A stretch of 64,000 bases of DNA from JAJAZB01 sp964244295 (GCA_964244295.1 CAXTIG010000008.1:122496-186495), one strand, 5' to 3'. Shown: positions 16,082 to 27,280, counted from the stretch's first letter. Program-made: numbers and translations. Notes: generated by a model from the letters alone, not told the origin.

Positions 16082-19000
16082 TCAGTGCAACACCTTCACG
16101 GTTTTGGTTTCCCGCTGTCCGCTCACCCGCAACAGGTACAAGCCCTGGGGCTGGCGGGTGATATCCCACTCCAGCGCCTCTTCTGTTTCAGCTTTTCCGA
16201 TGACCTGCTGGCGTACGTTCAGGCCCGTGCCGTTGAACAATTCCACCCGCAGCGCCTGGCCTTCGGCTCCGCTAATGTGAATGCGCAGCTTGCCTTCGGG
16301 GCTTGGATTCGGGCTGACGTTCACCCGCAGGCCGGTTTCTTCGGGCGCAATTTCCCGGTTGGTCCCGCAGGCTTTCACCTTAAATCCACCACTCACCGCG
16401 CTATACAGCGTTGGGTTGCTGCTGTTGACCACCCGTAGGCGGTAGCCCGTACCCGCCGGGGTACCCGCTGGAATCGTCACGTTGTTCAGTCCTGGCCGTA
16501 CCGTGCCCACTTCCGTAGGGTTCTCAAAACTCCCGCTGGCGTTGGAAATCTGGGCGGTAAACACGCTGCCCGCCGGGAAGGCGCAGCCCACGGTAAACGA
16601 GAGACGCACCGCCTCACCAGCGCATTTGTTGTCGCTGCTCACCGTGGGCGTGCTGCTGAAACCGGGGGCGTTGACGGTAAAGGCCGCGCTTGCGCCCGAA
16701 ACGTACTCCGGCTGGCTGGCGCGGATGCGCACCCGGTAGCCGCTGCCGGTGGGCAGGGAGATGGGCAGACTCAGGGTGTTGATTCCCGGCGCGACCGTAC
16801 CCAACTCGGTGACGGTTTCAAAACTGCCGCTGGGATCCGACAATTCGGCGGTAAACACGTTATCGGGGAAAGCGCAGGACGAGGTGAACGTGAAACTCAC
16901 CCGGATGGTCGCCCCCGCGCAGGCTGGAGCACCCGTGACGGTGGGCGTCGAGGTGTAGGGCCTGCCCGACGACAGCACGACGGAAACCGAGCCACTGGCG
17001 GCTTGCGAACACCCGCTCAATGCAACGCTGACCAGGGAATACGTACCCGAGGCGCTGGCTTGCAGGCTGGCCGTGCCGTCGCCGTTGAGAAGGATGGTTT
17101 GGTTGCTGCCGCCTACCGAATAAGTCACCGTGGCGTTAGGCGTACCCGTAAAGTTGACCGCAACCGACCCGCCCGTGCAGGTGGTGCCGCCGCCACTGAT
17201 GGAAGCCGTGGGCAGGGAAGTAATCGTCACGCTGACGCTGCCCGACTGGGACTGCGAGCAGGTCCCATCGCTGACGCTGACCAGGGCGTAAGTGCCTGAC
17301 GTGGTGGCCAACAGGCTGGCCGTGCCTTCGCCGTTCAAAGAAATGGTCTGGTTAGAACCGCCGTTGAGGGTGTAGGTGACGGTGGCGTTGGGCGTTCCGG
17401 TAAAGTTCATCGAAACCGAACTGCCCGTGCAGGCCGAGCCGCCGCCGCTAATCGAGGCGGTCGGAGCGGGGTTGATGGTCACGGTAACCGAGCCGCTGGC
17501 GGCTTGGGAACACTCACCCAGGCTGACGCTGACCAGCGCGTAGGTGCCCGACGCGGTAGCCGATAGGCTGGCCGTACCTTCGCCGTTCAGAGAGATAGTC
17601 TGGTTGCCCCCGCCGTTGAGGGTGTAGGTCACCGTGGCGTTGGGCGTTCCGGTAAAATTGACCGAAACCGACCCGCCCGTGCAGGCCGAACCGCCGCCGC
17701 TGATGGAAGCGGTGGGAGCGGGGTTGATGGTGACGGAAACCGAGCCGCTAACGGCTTGGGAGCACTCACCCAGGCTGACACTGACGAGCGAATACGTTCC
17801 CGAAGCAGTGGCCGACAGGCTGGCGGTGCCTTCGCCGTTCAAAGAAATCGTCTGGTTGCCCCCGCCGTTGACCGTGTAGGTGACCGTGGCGTTGGGCGTT
17901 CCGGTAAAATTGACCGCCACCGAGCCGCCCGCGCAGGCCGAGCCGCTGCCACTAATTGAGGCGGTCGGAGCGGGGTTGATGGTCACGGTAACCGAGCCGC
18001 TGGCGGCTTGGGAACACTCACCCAGGCTGACGCTGATCAGGGCGTAAGTGCCCGATGCGGTGGCCGACAGGCTGGCGGTGCCTTCGCCGTTGAGGAGAAT
18101 CGTCTGGTTGCCCCCGCCGTTGACCGTGTAGGTGACGGTGGCGTTGGGCGTTCCGGTAAAATTGACCGCCACCGAGCCGCCCACGCAGGCCGACCCGCCG
18201 CCGCTAATCGAGGCGGTCGGAGCGGGGTTGACGGTGACGGAAACCGAGCCGCTGGCGGCTTGGGAGCACTTGCCCAGGTTGACGCTGACCAAGCCGTAAG
18301 TTCCCGACGCGGTGGCCGATAGGCTGGCGGTGCCACTGCCGTTGAGAGAAATTGTCTGGTTGCCCCCGCCGTTGACGGTGTAGGTGACGGTGGTGTTGGG
18401 CGTTCCCGTAAAATTCACCGAAACCGACTCACCGGTGCAGGCCGAACCGCCGCCTGTGAGGGAGGCGGTCAGGGTAGGGTTGATGGTAACGATAGCCGAG
18501 CCACTGGCGGCTTGGGAGCACTCACCCAAGCTGACGCTGACGAGTGAATAGGTTCCCGACGCACTAGCCAACAGAGTGGCGATGCCTTCGCCATTAAGTT
18601 CGCCGTTGAGAAGGATGGTTTGGTTGCTATCGCCGTTGACGGTGTAGGTGACGGTGGCGTTGAGCGTTCCCGTGAAAGCTACCGAAACCGCACCTCCCGC
18701 GCAAGCCGAAGCGCCGCCGCTGATGGAGGCCGTGGGCAGGGAGGTAATCGTCACGCTGACGCTGCCCGTGAGGTTCTGCGAACAGGTGCCGTTGCCGACG
18801 CTCACCAAGGCGTAAGTAGCCGAGGCGCTGGCTTGAAAGCTGGCGGTGCCGCTGCCGGTGAGACTAATCGTCTGGTTGCTGCCGCCGTTGAGGGTGTAGG
18901 TGACGGTGGCGTTGGGCGTTCCGGTAAAATTGACCGCCACCGAGCCGCCCACGCAGGCCGAACCGCCGCCGCTGATGGAGGCGGTCGGAGCGGGGTTGAT

Positions 19001-22000
19001 GGTGACAGAAACCGAGCCGCTGGCGGCTTGGGAGCACTCGCCCAGACTGACGCTGACCAGGGCATAGGTGCCCGACGCGGTGGCCGAGAGGCTGGCCGAG
19101 CCGCTGCCGTTGAGGAGGATGGTTTGGAGGCTGCCTTTATTGATATAGTAGCTGACTGTGGCATTAGGCGCTCCCGAAAAAGAAATCGCCACTGACCCGC
19201 CTGTGCAGGCCGAACCCCCGCCGCTGATAGTGGTCGTGGGTAAAGACGTAACCGTTACGGAAATGGGCCCCCCACTGACAGTACCCATGCAGCCGTTTAA
19301 ACTCACCCCAACCAATTCGAATGTGCTCGAAGTGGTGGCTTGGATAGTGGCGATTCCATTGCCATTCAATTGAATGGAATTACTGCTTCCATTCCGGTTG
19401 TAAGTCACGGAAGCATTAGGCGTACCTGAGAAGTTGACGGAAATTGAACTACCAACGCACCCCGTACCACCCCCACCGATGGAAGCCGTTGGAATCGGTT
19501 TTAGGTTGATCGTAGCGCTATTGGTGAGTGGGTACGTGCAGCCTTCAAAGCTCACACTCACCAATGATACTGTGGTAGTTTCTGATAAGGGGCCAATTGG
19601 CACAAACGCCGACCCGGCACCCGGCACGGTACCCGGTATTAGAATCGTTTGAGCCGACCCACCATTAATGTTGTAAGTAACTAATGCACCAGCCGTTCCG
19701 AAAAACTCTACCATCGTTGTGCTACCCGAACAAATTGGTAAAGTGGAGTGGAATACTGTGGCATTTGTAGGGGGAGCGACATCAATCAACTTATACACGT
19801 AAGGACCGACACTCGAGCACCCATCTAACCTCGCCTCGTACAGCGTCAGTTGGAAATCAAACGTTAAGTTTCCGGTAGAAATGAGTAAGGATCCTGTTTC
19901 ATCTAAGGGGCTGTAGAGGTCAGATCCGTTCAATGAGTAGTGTACGATAGCACCGGGAGTTCCTGTAAATGTAATTTGAGCGGGGCTATTGTAACAGACC
20001 GTAGCCGGAGCACTAACACTAATGGTTGGCACTGGTTTGACAGTGACTATAGCCGAACCCGTCTGGGCTTGCTCACATCCATTGAGGGCGGAACTCACTA
20101 AGTTGTAGGTGGTGGTCGTCGAAAGTGGGCCTGTGTCGAGTAGGAACTGCCCGAGGACGAGAGTCAGAGTCTGGGGATCACCACCGTTGACGTTGTAAGT
20201 TACAGTTGAGTTGTAGGTTCCTGTGAATCTAATGATCACTGGATACCCTGCGCAGACGGTAGTGCTTCCAGTGACAGCAGCCGTCAGCGTAAGCGGATTC
20301 ACCGTCACGTTGAGCGTGGCGGTTGGGGCCGTTGTAGCACCGCTGCCGTTGAGCGTGAGCGTAAAGCTGGCATTCGTGGCCGTGCAGGTGGCGGAAACGT
20401 CGGCAGTGATGGCCCCGGTGCTGGTGTTAAGGCTGATGTTCGATACACTCACGCCGTTGTTGGTGGCTGAGGCTGATACGCTGGCTCCGCCGGGCAGGCT
20501 GCTGGCATCGTTCACGGTGGCGATGGTTGTGGTGCTGAGGGTCTGGCCCTGGCTGAGGGCCACCGAAGCGGGCGTGAGGGTGTACGTGATCGGGGCCGTT
20601 ACCGAGAATTGCGCGTACACCGGGTAGTGGTCGGAGGTGGTGTTGGCGTAGCCGCTGATGGCCGGTTTGATGACCTGCACCGAGTTATCCACGTACTGCA
20701 CCAGGCCGGTGCCCGCGCTACCACTGCCCGAAGCGGCGGGTGTGCGGATTTCGTTGGAAACGGTGAAGTGGTCGATGAAATCGGTGAACGAGGTGGTGCT
20801 GGCGCAGGTGCCCAGGTCACTGAACTTCTTCGTCAGGTTGGTGTATTGCGGGTTGGGCCGGGTGCCGTTCACCGCCGTTTCGAGCGGGTTGGCGTACACG
20901 AAAGGCGCGTAGCTCGTAATTCTCCCTCCACCGGCGATGCTGAGGTCGGTGTCGTCGTTGTAATCGCCGGCCATGATGAGGTTGGCCGTGGGGTACTGGG
21001 TGGCGAGCAGGTTGTACAGCGCGCGCACGTCCTGCCGACGGCGGTTGTAGGCGCTGGTGTCGGTCTGGGCTTTGGCGTGCAGGCCCACGAAATGCACCCG
21101 CTGGGTGGTGCCGTTGAGGGTTACGTCGCCCACGAATAGGAAGGGCAACCGGCCCGAACCCCAGAATTTAGAGGGTTCGCCGGGATCGGCGGGCCAGAAT
21201 GTATCGTAGGTACTCGTGTTGAAATCGGTCAGCAGGGGCGTCGACGACACCTTCGTAATCTGGTCCTGCCGGTAGATGATGCACACCCGCTGCCCGAACG
21301 GATCGGGGCTGGCCACCGTCGAGTAGGAATAGCGCGGCGAGCATTCGCCGGTGTAGTTGCGGGTCGGGAACTGGGTGTTGAGCGCCGCGATGAGTTTTCC
21401 AAACGCCGTGGGGTTGTCGGTCGGGTTGGCGGCGTTGTAGCCGCTGATTTCTTCGAGCATGAACACGTCGGAGCCGATGCCTTTGAGCACGGTTTCGGCG
21501 TTGGTTTGCTGGAGGGTTTTGTTGCTGGGGCCGAAATTGCTGCCCGGATTGCCGAGCCATTCGGCGTTCCAGGTAGCCACGTCGAGGGCCGTTTCGGAGG
21601 TCGTCACCGAAGGCACTCCGCAGCTCGTGTTTTCGGTCGAACAGGCCGTCACGCCTTCGCTGCTGAGGTCGGCGGCGCTGCGCGGGAAGGTCTGGAGGCG
21701 GTCGGCGGTGGCGCTGGCGTTGATGAAGTGGCCCACCACGCCGGTCACGCTGCTGGTCACCGTGGGCACGGCCGTGCCGATGAGACCCGTGGCGCTGGCA
21801 TCCACGCGCACTTCGCCGGGTTCGTTGGAGCAGGCCGTGAAGGGGAAGTTGGTGTTGCCGCTAAAATTCCCGCCCCCGCCGAAGTTCACGCCCTTGATTT
21901 GCACCAGGGTACCTTCGTTGGTCGTCAGAAACGAGAGCAGGGTCACGCCGCCCGGATTCTGGGCGTCGAACACCACCGGGGCGGGCACGGTGGCCGTGCC

Positions 22001-23266
22001 TTGCTTGGTCACGCAACTCACCTGGTCGAGTTCGGCTTCGCCGTTGAAACGCACCCGGCGGCCCGTTACCTGCACCACGTCGCCGAGGGCGATGGCGTTG
22101 GTCGAAACCACGTTGGCAGTGAAAATGGCCAGGCCCCCCGTGGCATCCTGCACGTAAAATTTACCGGTTCCAAACACGGCCGTCACCGTTCCCTGCACCG
22201 TGGCGGTGGAACCCGTGAAGCTGCTCTGGGCCGGAATACTCGCCCGCACGGTGCCGATGGCGGTGTTGGTACCGCAGTCGGTCGGGCCGGGGGCCGTTAC
22301 GCTGGCGGTGATGGCGGTGGTGGTCGAAGGACCGCCCGAACCGGCGGTGCTGGTGAGGGTGGTGTTGTAGCTGGCGTTGACCGACAGCCCGGCCACCAGG
22401 CGAGTGTACACCGTCTGGCTAAAAGTCGGGCTGGCGTAGCTGAAGGGGACCGACTGGGCGAAAGTTGAATTATCCGTCGAAACCAGTACGTTGGCCGAGC
22501 CGGAGCCGATGGTGCCGTCGGTGCCGGAGGCCGTCAGGTTGGAGCCGCTGAGGGTAAACTGCCCGTTGGCCGGGCCGCTGCCTTCGACGTAGGTGAGGGT
22601 CAGGCCCGTGGGGTTGGAGGTCAGCGTAGGGGTAGCCGAAGGGGTCACCGTTCCGGCTACCGAGATGTCATTGGCATTGGTGGGGGAAGACGTACCGATC
22701 CGGAGCGTTCCGCCCGTTGCTGGGCTACTCCCTGCCGCCGAACCATACCCGTACAACCGGAACGTAACGGTGCCGGTCTGATTGCTAAAGGCCGTAGCAA
22801 ACGTGACGGTTTGCAGGGCATTGCTGGTCGTTACGGAGAACGTACCTAAGTCAGTGGCGTAATCGTCGACGCTGCTACGTAGTGTCGCGGTGTTCGGCCC
22901 CGTGTTGGACGCCTGAATGTAAAAACTTACCGCCGTGATGGTAGCCGTGGCATCGGTAACCGGGACGGTGAATTGATAGTAGTCGTTGTTAGAAATGGCA
23001 TTGCCCAGGGTCGTGGGTGTGGCGCTGCTAAACCACCCGGAGGAGTTAAATCCTCCCCCCAAGGAGGTGGCGGTAAGACCGGCGCCCCGACTCAATTGGC
23101 CCGTGCCTATCCCACTGACTGAGGTGGTGGAATTTACTGGACCGGCAGTTACACCCGTGAGGCCGGATAATTCCCAGGTGATAATCTGTGCGTTCATCTG
23201 GTTGGTAAATGCCAAAAGCAAACCCATCATGCCCATGAAAAGGGCTGATCGTAAAAACTGTTGCAT
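16082..23266 (-). CDS. Giant secreted exo/endonuclease with 13 tandem modules and T9SS sorting tail
   Basis: A 2394-aa protein exported by Sec and then by the type IX system. Order: signal peptide (1-26); beta-sandwich and immunoglobulin-like regions; an OB-like segment before the nuclease (about 350-470); an endonuclease/exonuclease/phosphatase domain (about 562-882) with WNAEW, the metal Glu in MLEEIS, GLHAK, AGDYND and SDHYPV all intact; an Ig-like linker; 13 consecutive about 84-aa modules (about residues 990-2105), each with a Cys near the start (SISGGGSACTGGSV), TVTYTLNGG and a closing Cys before QAASGSVSVTI; two further modules (STPTV...); and a C-terminal sorting domain with NPSPEGKL, ending LLRVSGQRETKTVKVLH. 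It is probably a cell-surface or secreted DNase or phosphodiesterase with adhesive stalk. The cysteine pair per module suggests one disulphide each. Confidence 0.85.
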   Translation of the reverse strand: MQQFLRSALFMGMMGLLLAFTNQMNAQIITWELSGLTGVTAGPVNSTTSVSGIGTGQLSRGAGLTATSLGGGFNSSGWFSSATPTTLGNAISNNDYYQFTVPVTDATATITAVSFYIQASNTGPNTATLRSSVDDYATDLGTFSVTTSNALQTVTFATAFSNQTGTVTFRLYGYGSAAGSSPATGGTLRIGTSSPTNANDISVAGTVTPSATPTLTSNPTGLTLTYVEGSGPANGQFTLSGSNLTASGTDGTIGSGSANVLVSTDNSTFAQSVPFSYASPTFSQTVYTRLVAGLSVNASYNTTLTSTAGSGGPSTTTAITASVTAPGPTDCGTNTAIGTVRASIPAQSSFTGSTATVQGTVTAVFGTGKFYVQDATGGLAIFTANVVSTNAIALGDVVQVTGRRVRFNGEAELDQVSCVTKQGTATVPAPVVFDAQNPGGVTLLSFLTTNEGTLVQIKGVNFGGGGNFSGNTNFPFTACSNEPGEVRVDASATGLIGTAVPTVTSSVTGVVGHFINASATADRLQTFPRSAADLSSEGVTACSTENTSCGVPSVTTSETALDVATWNAEWLGNPGSNFGPSNKTLQQTNAETVLKGIGSDVFMLEEISGYNAANPTDNPTAFGKLIAALNTQFPTRNYTGECSPRYSYSTVASPDPFGQRVCIIYRQDQITKVSSTPLLTDFNTSTYDTFWPADPGEPSKFWGSGRLPFLFVGDVTLNGTTQRVHFVGLHAKAQTDTSAYNRRRQDVRALYNLLATQYPTANLIMAGDYNDDTDLSIAGGGRITSYAPFVYANPLETAVNGTRPNPQYTNLTKKFSDLGTCASTTSFTDFIDHFTVSNEIRTPAASGSGSAGTGLVQYVDNSVQVIKPAISGYANTTSDHYPVYAQFSVTAPITYTLTPASVALSQGQTLSTTTIATVNDASSLPGGASVSASATNNGVSVSNISLNTSTGAITADVSATCTATNASFTLTLNGSGATTAPTATLNVTVNPLTLTAAVTGSTTVCAGYPVIIRFTGTYNSTVTYNVNGGDPQTLTLVLGQFLLDTGPLSTTTTYNLVSSALNGCEQAQTGSAIVTVKPVPTISVSAPATVCYNSPAQITFTGTPGAIVHYSLNGSDLYSPLDETGSLLISTGNLTFDFQLTLYEARLDGCSSVGPYVYKLIDVAPPTNATVFHSTLPICSGSTTMVEFFGTAGALVTYNINGGSAQTILIPGTVPGAGSAFVPIGPLSETTTVSLVSVSFEGCTYPLTNSATINLKPIPTASIGGGGTGCVGSSISVNFSGTPNASVTYNRNGSSNSIQLNGNGIATIQATTSSTFELVGVSLNGCMGTVSGGPISVTVTSLPTTTISGGGSACTGGSVAISFSGAPNATVSYYINKGSLQTILLNGSGSASLSATASGTYALVSVSLGECSQAASGSVSVTINPAPTASISGGGSACVGGSVAVNFTGTPNATVTYTLNGGSNQTISLTGSGTASFQASASATYALVSVGNGTCSQNLTGSVSVTITSLPTASISGGASACAGGAVSVAFTGTLNATVTYTVNGDSNQTILLNGELNGEGIATLLASASGTYSLVSVSLGECSQAASGSAIVTINPTLTASLTGGGSACTGESVSVNFTGTPNTTVTYTVNGGGNQTISLNGSGTASLSATASGTYGLVSVNLGKCSQAASGSVSVTVNPAPTASISGGGSACVGGSVAVNFTGTPNATVTYTVNGGGNQTILLNGEGTASLSATASGTYALISVSLGECSQAASGSVTVTINPAPTASISGSGSACAGGSVAVNFTGTPNATVTYTVNGGGNQTISLNGEGTASLSATASGTYSLVSVSLGECSQAVSGSVSVTINPAPTASISGGGSACTGGSVSVNFTGTPNATVTYTLNGGGNQTISLNGEGTASLSATASGTYALVSVSLGECSQAASGSVTVTINPAPTASISGGGSACTGSSVSMNFTGTPNATVTYTLNGGSNQTISLNGEGTASLLATTSGTYALVSVSDGTCSQSQSGSVSVTITSLPTASISGGGTTCTGGSVAVNFTGTPNATVTYSVGGSNQTILLNGDGTASLQASASGTYSLVSVALSGCSQAASGSVSVVLSSGRPYTSTPTVTGAPACAGATIRVSFTFTSSCAFPDNVFTAELSDPSGSFETVTELGTVAPGINTLSLPISLPTGSGYRVRIRASQPEYVSGASAAFTVNAPGFSSTPTVSSDNKCAGEAVRLSFTVGCAFPAGSVFTAQISNASGSFENPTEVGTVRPGLNNVTIPAGTPAGTGYRLRVVNSSNPTLYSAVSGGFKVKACGTNREIAPEETGLRVNVSPNPSPEGKLRIHISGAEGQALRVELFNGTGLNVRQQVIGKAETEEALEWDITRQPQGLYLLRVSGQRETKTVKVLH
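16951..20295 (-). repeat. 13 tandem about 252-bp coding repeats
   Basis: In-frame repeats of about 252 bp inside the giant gene. The nine modules nearest the C terminus (about 16951-19250) are close to one another in DNA, for example the repeated GTTGGGCGTTCCGGTAAA and CTGGCGGCTTGGGA words. The four N-terminal modules (19250-20295) are diverged and have lower GC. The gradient implies recent expansion or homogenisation at the C-terminal side. Confidence 0.9.
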
Positions 23267-23615
23267 AAAGTGTGATTAGGTAAAACGGAAACAAACGGTT
23301 ACAAAGTAACCACCCCAAACCCGAACCACCCGCCGCCCGGTGTTAAGAAATAATTAACCCTTCGGCTGGAATAAAAAATGGGTAAACAACCGGATTTTGG
23401 CCTATTTCTTCAAAAACCTGAAGCAGGTTTTGGCAAAATAAAGTATCGTTCGGTGGGAAAAAGGCCAGCGGGCGGTTTCCCGGAATAATCCAGCAAACTC
23501 ATTCGGAAAAGTTTGAACGCCGGGCTGGAATTCTGCCCGTCCTTGCCTACTTTTGCACCCGAATTCCGGGCCTGACGCGTGTTGCCCGAAACTCCCTAAA
23601 CTCCCCAATTCCATT
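23267..23615. promoter_or_regulatory. 349-bp divergent region upstream of the giant gene and atpA
   Basis: No gene is supported here. An exact Bacteroidota -7 box TACTTTTG lies at 23548-23555, 61 bp before the atpA start; no convincing -33 TTG at 19-21 bp spacing was found. A small hairpin AAAACCTG-aag-CAGGTTTT is at 23413-23431. The part near 23340-23400 is AT-rich, suiting a promoter for the leftward giant gene. Confidence 0.45.
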
Positions 23616-25193
<1,578 letters not shown>

Positions 25194-25230
25194 GTAAGAG
25201 GAAAAATAGATGAGTGAAGTATAAGTATAG

Positions 25231-25263
25231 CACCGTAACCCGCTTTCTGTGCGGGTTACGGTG
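25231..25263. terminator. Perfect hairpin downstream of atpA
   Basis: 13-bp arms CACCGTAACCCGC and its exact complement with a 7-nt loop. No T-run follows, so it may attenuate or stabilise the atpA message rather than end it fully. It marks the boundary between atpA and the inserted cassette. Confidence 0.7.
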
Positions 25264-25277
25264 AGAAAAATAACCAA

Positions 25278-25604
25278 ATGTTGACTAAAATGGAAAATGT
25301 AAAGATTGCCACTTCTGAGGCTGAATTTGGTGTTTTATTTGGTCAAGGCCAGCCTTTCGAGGTGATTTTGCCAATTGAAGCCTTTGGAGAAGAACCGAAT
25401 TTGACTGATAACTTTCAGCCTTTCGAGCCGATTAATCCCGGCCCTGAATTACTTGTAGTAATGAGTAATTCAAATAGTTGGTGGCTTGCAGCAATTGCGA
25501 AAATGCAGCTTGAGGGTAGTAAAATGCTGAAAAAGGTGAATAATGAAGGACAACTTGTGGTGAGATTTGTACCACTTGGAATCGTTCAAGAAGAAAATCA
25601 ATGA
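25278..25604 (+). CDS. Hypothetical protein, first gene of a three-gene coupled cassette
   Basis: A 108-aa protein with no recognised family. It is acidic, has no signal peptide, and contains a hydrophobic strand PELLVVMSNSNSWWLAAIAKMQLEG. Either ATG 25278 or ATG 25290 (MENVKIAT) may be the start. The stop overlaps the next start in an ATGA (25601-25604), and the same overlap links the next gene to vapC, so the three are translationally coupled. Composition is more AT-rich than atpA and atpG. It may be a third component of the toxin-antitoxin module. Confidence 0.55.
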   Translation: MLTKMENVKIATSEAEFGVLFGQGQPFEVILPIEAFGEEPNLTDNFQPFEPINPGPELLVVMSNSNSWWLAAIAKMQLEGSKMLKKVNNEGQLVVRFVPLGIVQEENQ

Positions 25605-25822
25605 ACGCTCTACGAATCAAAACCACCGTTGGTCAGGACCACGCCCTGGTACTGCCGGATTTACCGCTGGCGGCTGGTCAGTCAGTGGAAGTGCTGATTC
25701 TGACGGAAGACGTTGACGTTTTGTCAAAACAAGGCCGGTTTCCGCTTCGGAACCAACCCATTTCCTATCCAACTCCGTTTGAGTCGGCTGCCGACGAAGC
25801 AGACTGGGAGGCGCTCAAATGA
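25601..25822 (+). CDS. Antitoxin of a VapBC-type pair
   Basis: A 73-aa small protein placed directly before a PIN toxin with an ATGA overlap at 25819-25822. The N-terminal MNALRIKTTVGQDHALVLPDLPLAAGQSVEVLIL region resembles the short swapped-hairpin DNA-binding strands of AbrB/DUF2281-type antitoxins (the stretch spans residues 1-34). The C-terminal part (about 45-73, ending ADEADWEALK) is disordered and acidic, as expected of the toxin-neutralising tail. Identification rests mainly on position and layout. Confidence 0.65.
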   Translation: MNALRIKTTVGQDHALVLPDLPLAAGQSVEVLILTEDVDVLSKQGRFPLRNQPISYPTPFESAADEADWEALK

Positions 25823-26214
25823 TGTTGCTGGATACCCACATCTGGGTTTGGTGGATCAACGATTCCACCCGCCTGAAGCCACCTACGCTACGGTATCTGG
25901 ATGCGCTGCCGCCTTCCGACGTTGTGATTAGCGTCATCTCCTGTTGGGAAGTGGCAAAATTGGTGGAAAAGGGGAGGTTGGAGTTACCGGTTCCGCTGGA
26001 TGAATGGTTTCAGCAAGCCATCCAAACGGTGGGCATCCGGGTAATTCCGTTGGACATTGAGTTGATCCAGGACGCGTGTCAACTCCCGCAACCTTTTCAC
26101 AACGACCCCGCCGACCAACTCATTGTTGCCACGGCTCGAACGAAAAACCTTGAACTGCTCACGGTTGATCAGAAAATTCTGAACTACCCGCACGTGAGGC
26201 TGTTCAGCGAATAA
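25819..26214 (+). CDS. PIN-domain ribonuclease toxin (VapC family)
   Basis: A 131-aa PIN-domain RNase toxin. Acidic metal ligands are visible: Asp5 (LLDTHIW), Glu in SCWEVAKL (about 44), Asp of NDPADQLIVATA (about 93-96) and Asp in LLTVDQKIL (about 116). This closely matches the plant/Bacteroidota PilT-like group. It is expected to cleave RNA when its antitoxin is lost. It ends 14 bp before atpG, so the pair sits inside the ATP synthase operon and is probably co-transcribed with it. Confidence 0.88.
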   Translation: MMLLDTHIWVWWINDSTRLKPPTLRYLDALPPSDVVISVISCWEVAKLVEKGRLELPVPLDEWFQQAIQTVGIRVIPLDIELIQDACQLPQPFHNDPADQLIVATARTKNLELLTVDQKILNYPHVRLFSE

Positions 26215-26228
26215 ATTCCGAAGACACC

Positions 26229-27116
26229 ATGCCTTCACTCAAAGAAGTACGCAACCGGATTCAGTCCGTCAACTCGACCCAGCAGATCACCAAAGCCATG
26301 AAAATGGTGGCGGCGGCCAAGCTGCGCCGCGCCCAAGATGCCATCATCCAGATGCGCCCCTACGCCCAGAAACTGAGCCAGATGCTCAGTACGGTGTCCG
26401 AAGGGGCCGACGTGGCGCAGGAAAGTCCGTTCAAGCAAGTCCGGATCGTGGAGCGGGTGCTGGTGGTGGTCGTCACCTCCGACCGGGGGCTGGCCGGGGC
26501 CTTCAACGCCAACGTAACCAAAGCCGCGATGGCCCTCATCGCCGAAAAATACGCCGCTCAACGGGCCGCTGGCAAGGTTGATATTCTGGCGATTGGCAAA
26601 AAAGGCGCGGAGTTTTTCACCCGCCGGGGCTTCAGCGTCAACGGCCACTACACCGACACCTTCACCCGGCTAAACTTCGGCACGGTGCGCCAGGCCGCCG
26701 AGGAAATCATGGCGGCTTACGTCGAGGGCCGTTACGACGCGGTGGAGCTGGTGTTCAACGAGTTTAAAAACGTCGCGACGCAAATCATCCGCACGGAGCA
26801 ATTCCTGCCCATCCCGGAACGCCCGGCGGGGCAGGCCAAGCCGACCGGGGTGGTCAGCGATTACATTTTCGAGCCTTCGGAAGAAGAAATCATCAACGAA
26901 CTGCTGCCGAAAATGCTCAAAATTCAGCTCTACAAAGCCGTCCTCGACTCGAACGCCTCCGAACACGGAGCGCGCATGACGGCGATGGACAAAGCCACCG
27001 AAAACGCGGGCGAACTCATCAAGGAACTCCGCCTGGTGTACAACCGCTCGCGGCAGGCTGCCATCACGAAAGAAATTCTTGAAATCGTCGGTGGAGCCGA
27101 GGCCCTGGCGGCGTAA
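26229..27116 (+). CDS. atpG: F1Fo ATP synthase subunit gamma
   Basis: A 295-aa gamma subunit, the rotating central shaft of F1. The N-terminal helix (PSLKEVRNRIQSVNSTQQIT, then KAMKMVAAAKLRRA) and the C-terminal helix (LDSNASEHGARMTAMDKATE, then NAGELI and LVYNRSRQAAITKEI) are highly characteristic and intact. The middle Rossmann-like region includes VVVVTSDRGLAGAFN. It is separated from atpA by the three-gene toxin-antitoxin cassette. A terminator hairpin follows. Confidence 0.97.
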   Translation: MPSLKEVRNRIQSVNSTQQITKAMKMVAAAKLRRAQDAIIQMRPYAQKLSQMLSTVSEGADVAQESPFKQVRIVERVLVVVVTSDRGLAGAFNANVTKAAMALIAEKYAAQRAAGKVDILAIGKKGAEFFTRRGFSVNGHYTDTFTRLNFGTVRQAAEEIMAAYVEGRYDAVELVFNEFKNVATQIIRTEQFLPIPERPAGQAKPTGVVSDYIFEPSEEEIINELLPKMLKIQLYKAVLDSNASEHGARMTAMDKATENAGELIKELRLVYNRSRQAAITKEILEIVGGAEALAA

Positions 27117-27139
27117 GTTTTTTTTGGTAGAAATTGCGG

Positions 27140-27176
27140 ACAGCCTGCTTTTGAGAAAGAGCGGGCTGTTTTTTTT
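27140..27176 (+). terminator. Terminator of atpG
   Basis: Stem ACAGCCTGCT/AGCGGGCTGT with one mismatch and a short loop, followed by eight T. It lies 24 bp past the atpG stop. Confidence 0.85.
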
Positions 27177-27191
27177 ACGCCTGTTTTTTGG

Positions 27192-27280
27192 TTTGTCATC
27201 CTGGAAGGACCTTGTCAGACTACCGTTCAGTTACCTGAAATGCTCATGGTAGCCCAACAAGGTCCTTCCAGGATGACAAA
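27192..27280. repeat. Perfect inverted repeat, 24-bp arms
   Basis: Arms 27192-27215 and 27257-27280 are exact complements (beginning TTTGTCATCCTGGAAGGACC). An inner CTACC/GGTAG pair extends the fold. The TCATCCTGGAAGGA word is a known type of dispersed repeat in Bacteroidota. Confidence 0.9.

Noticed and set aside
16951..20295. Regular about 252-bp repeats that could be mistaken for a CRISPR-like or satellite array
   Set aside because: The period is a multiple of three, the frame is open throughout, and the repeats encode conserved Ig-like modules inside one gene.
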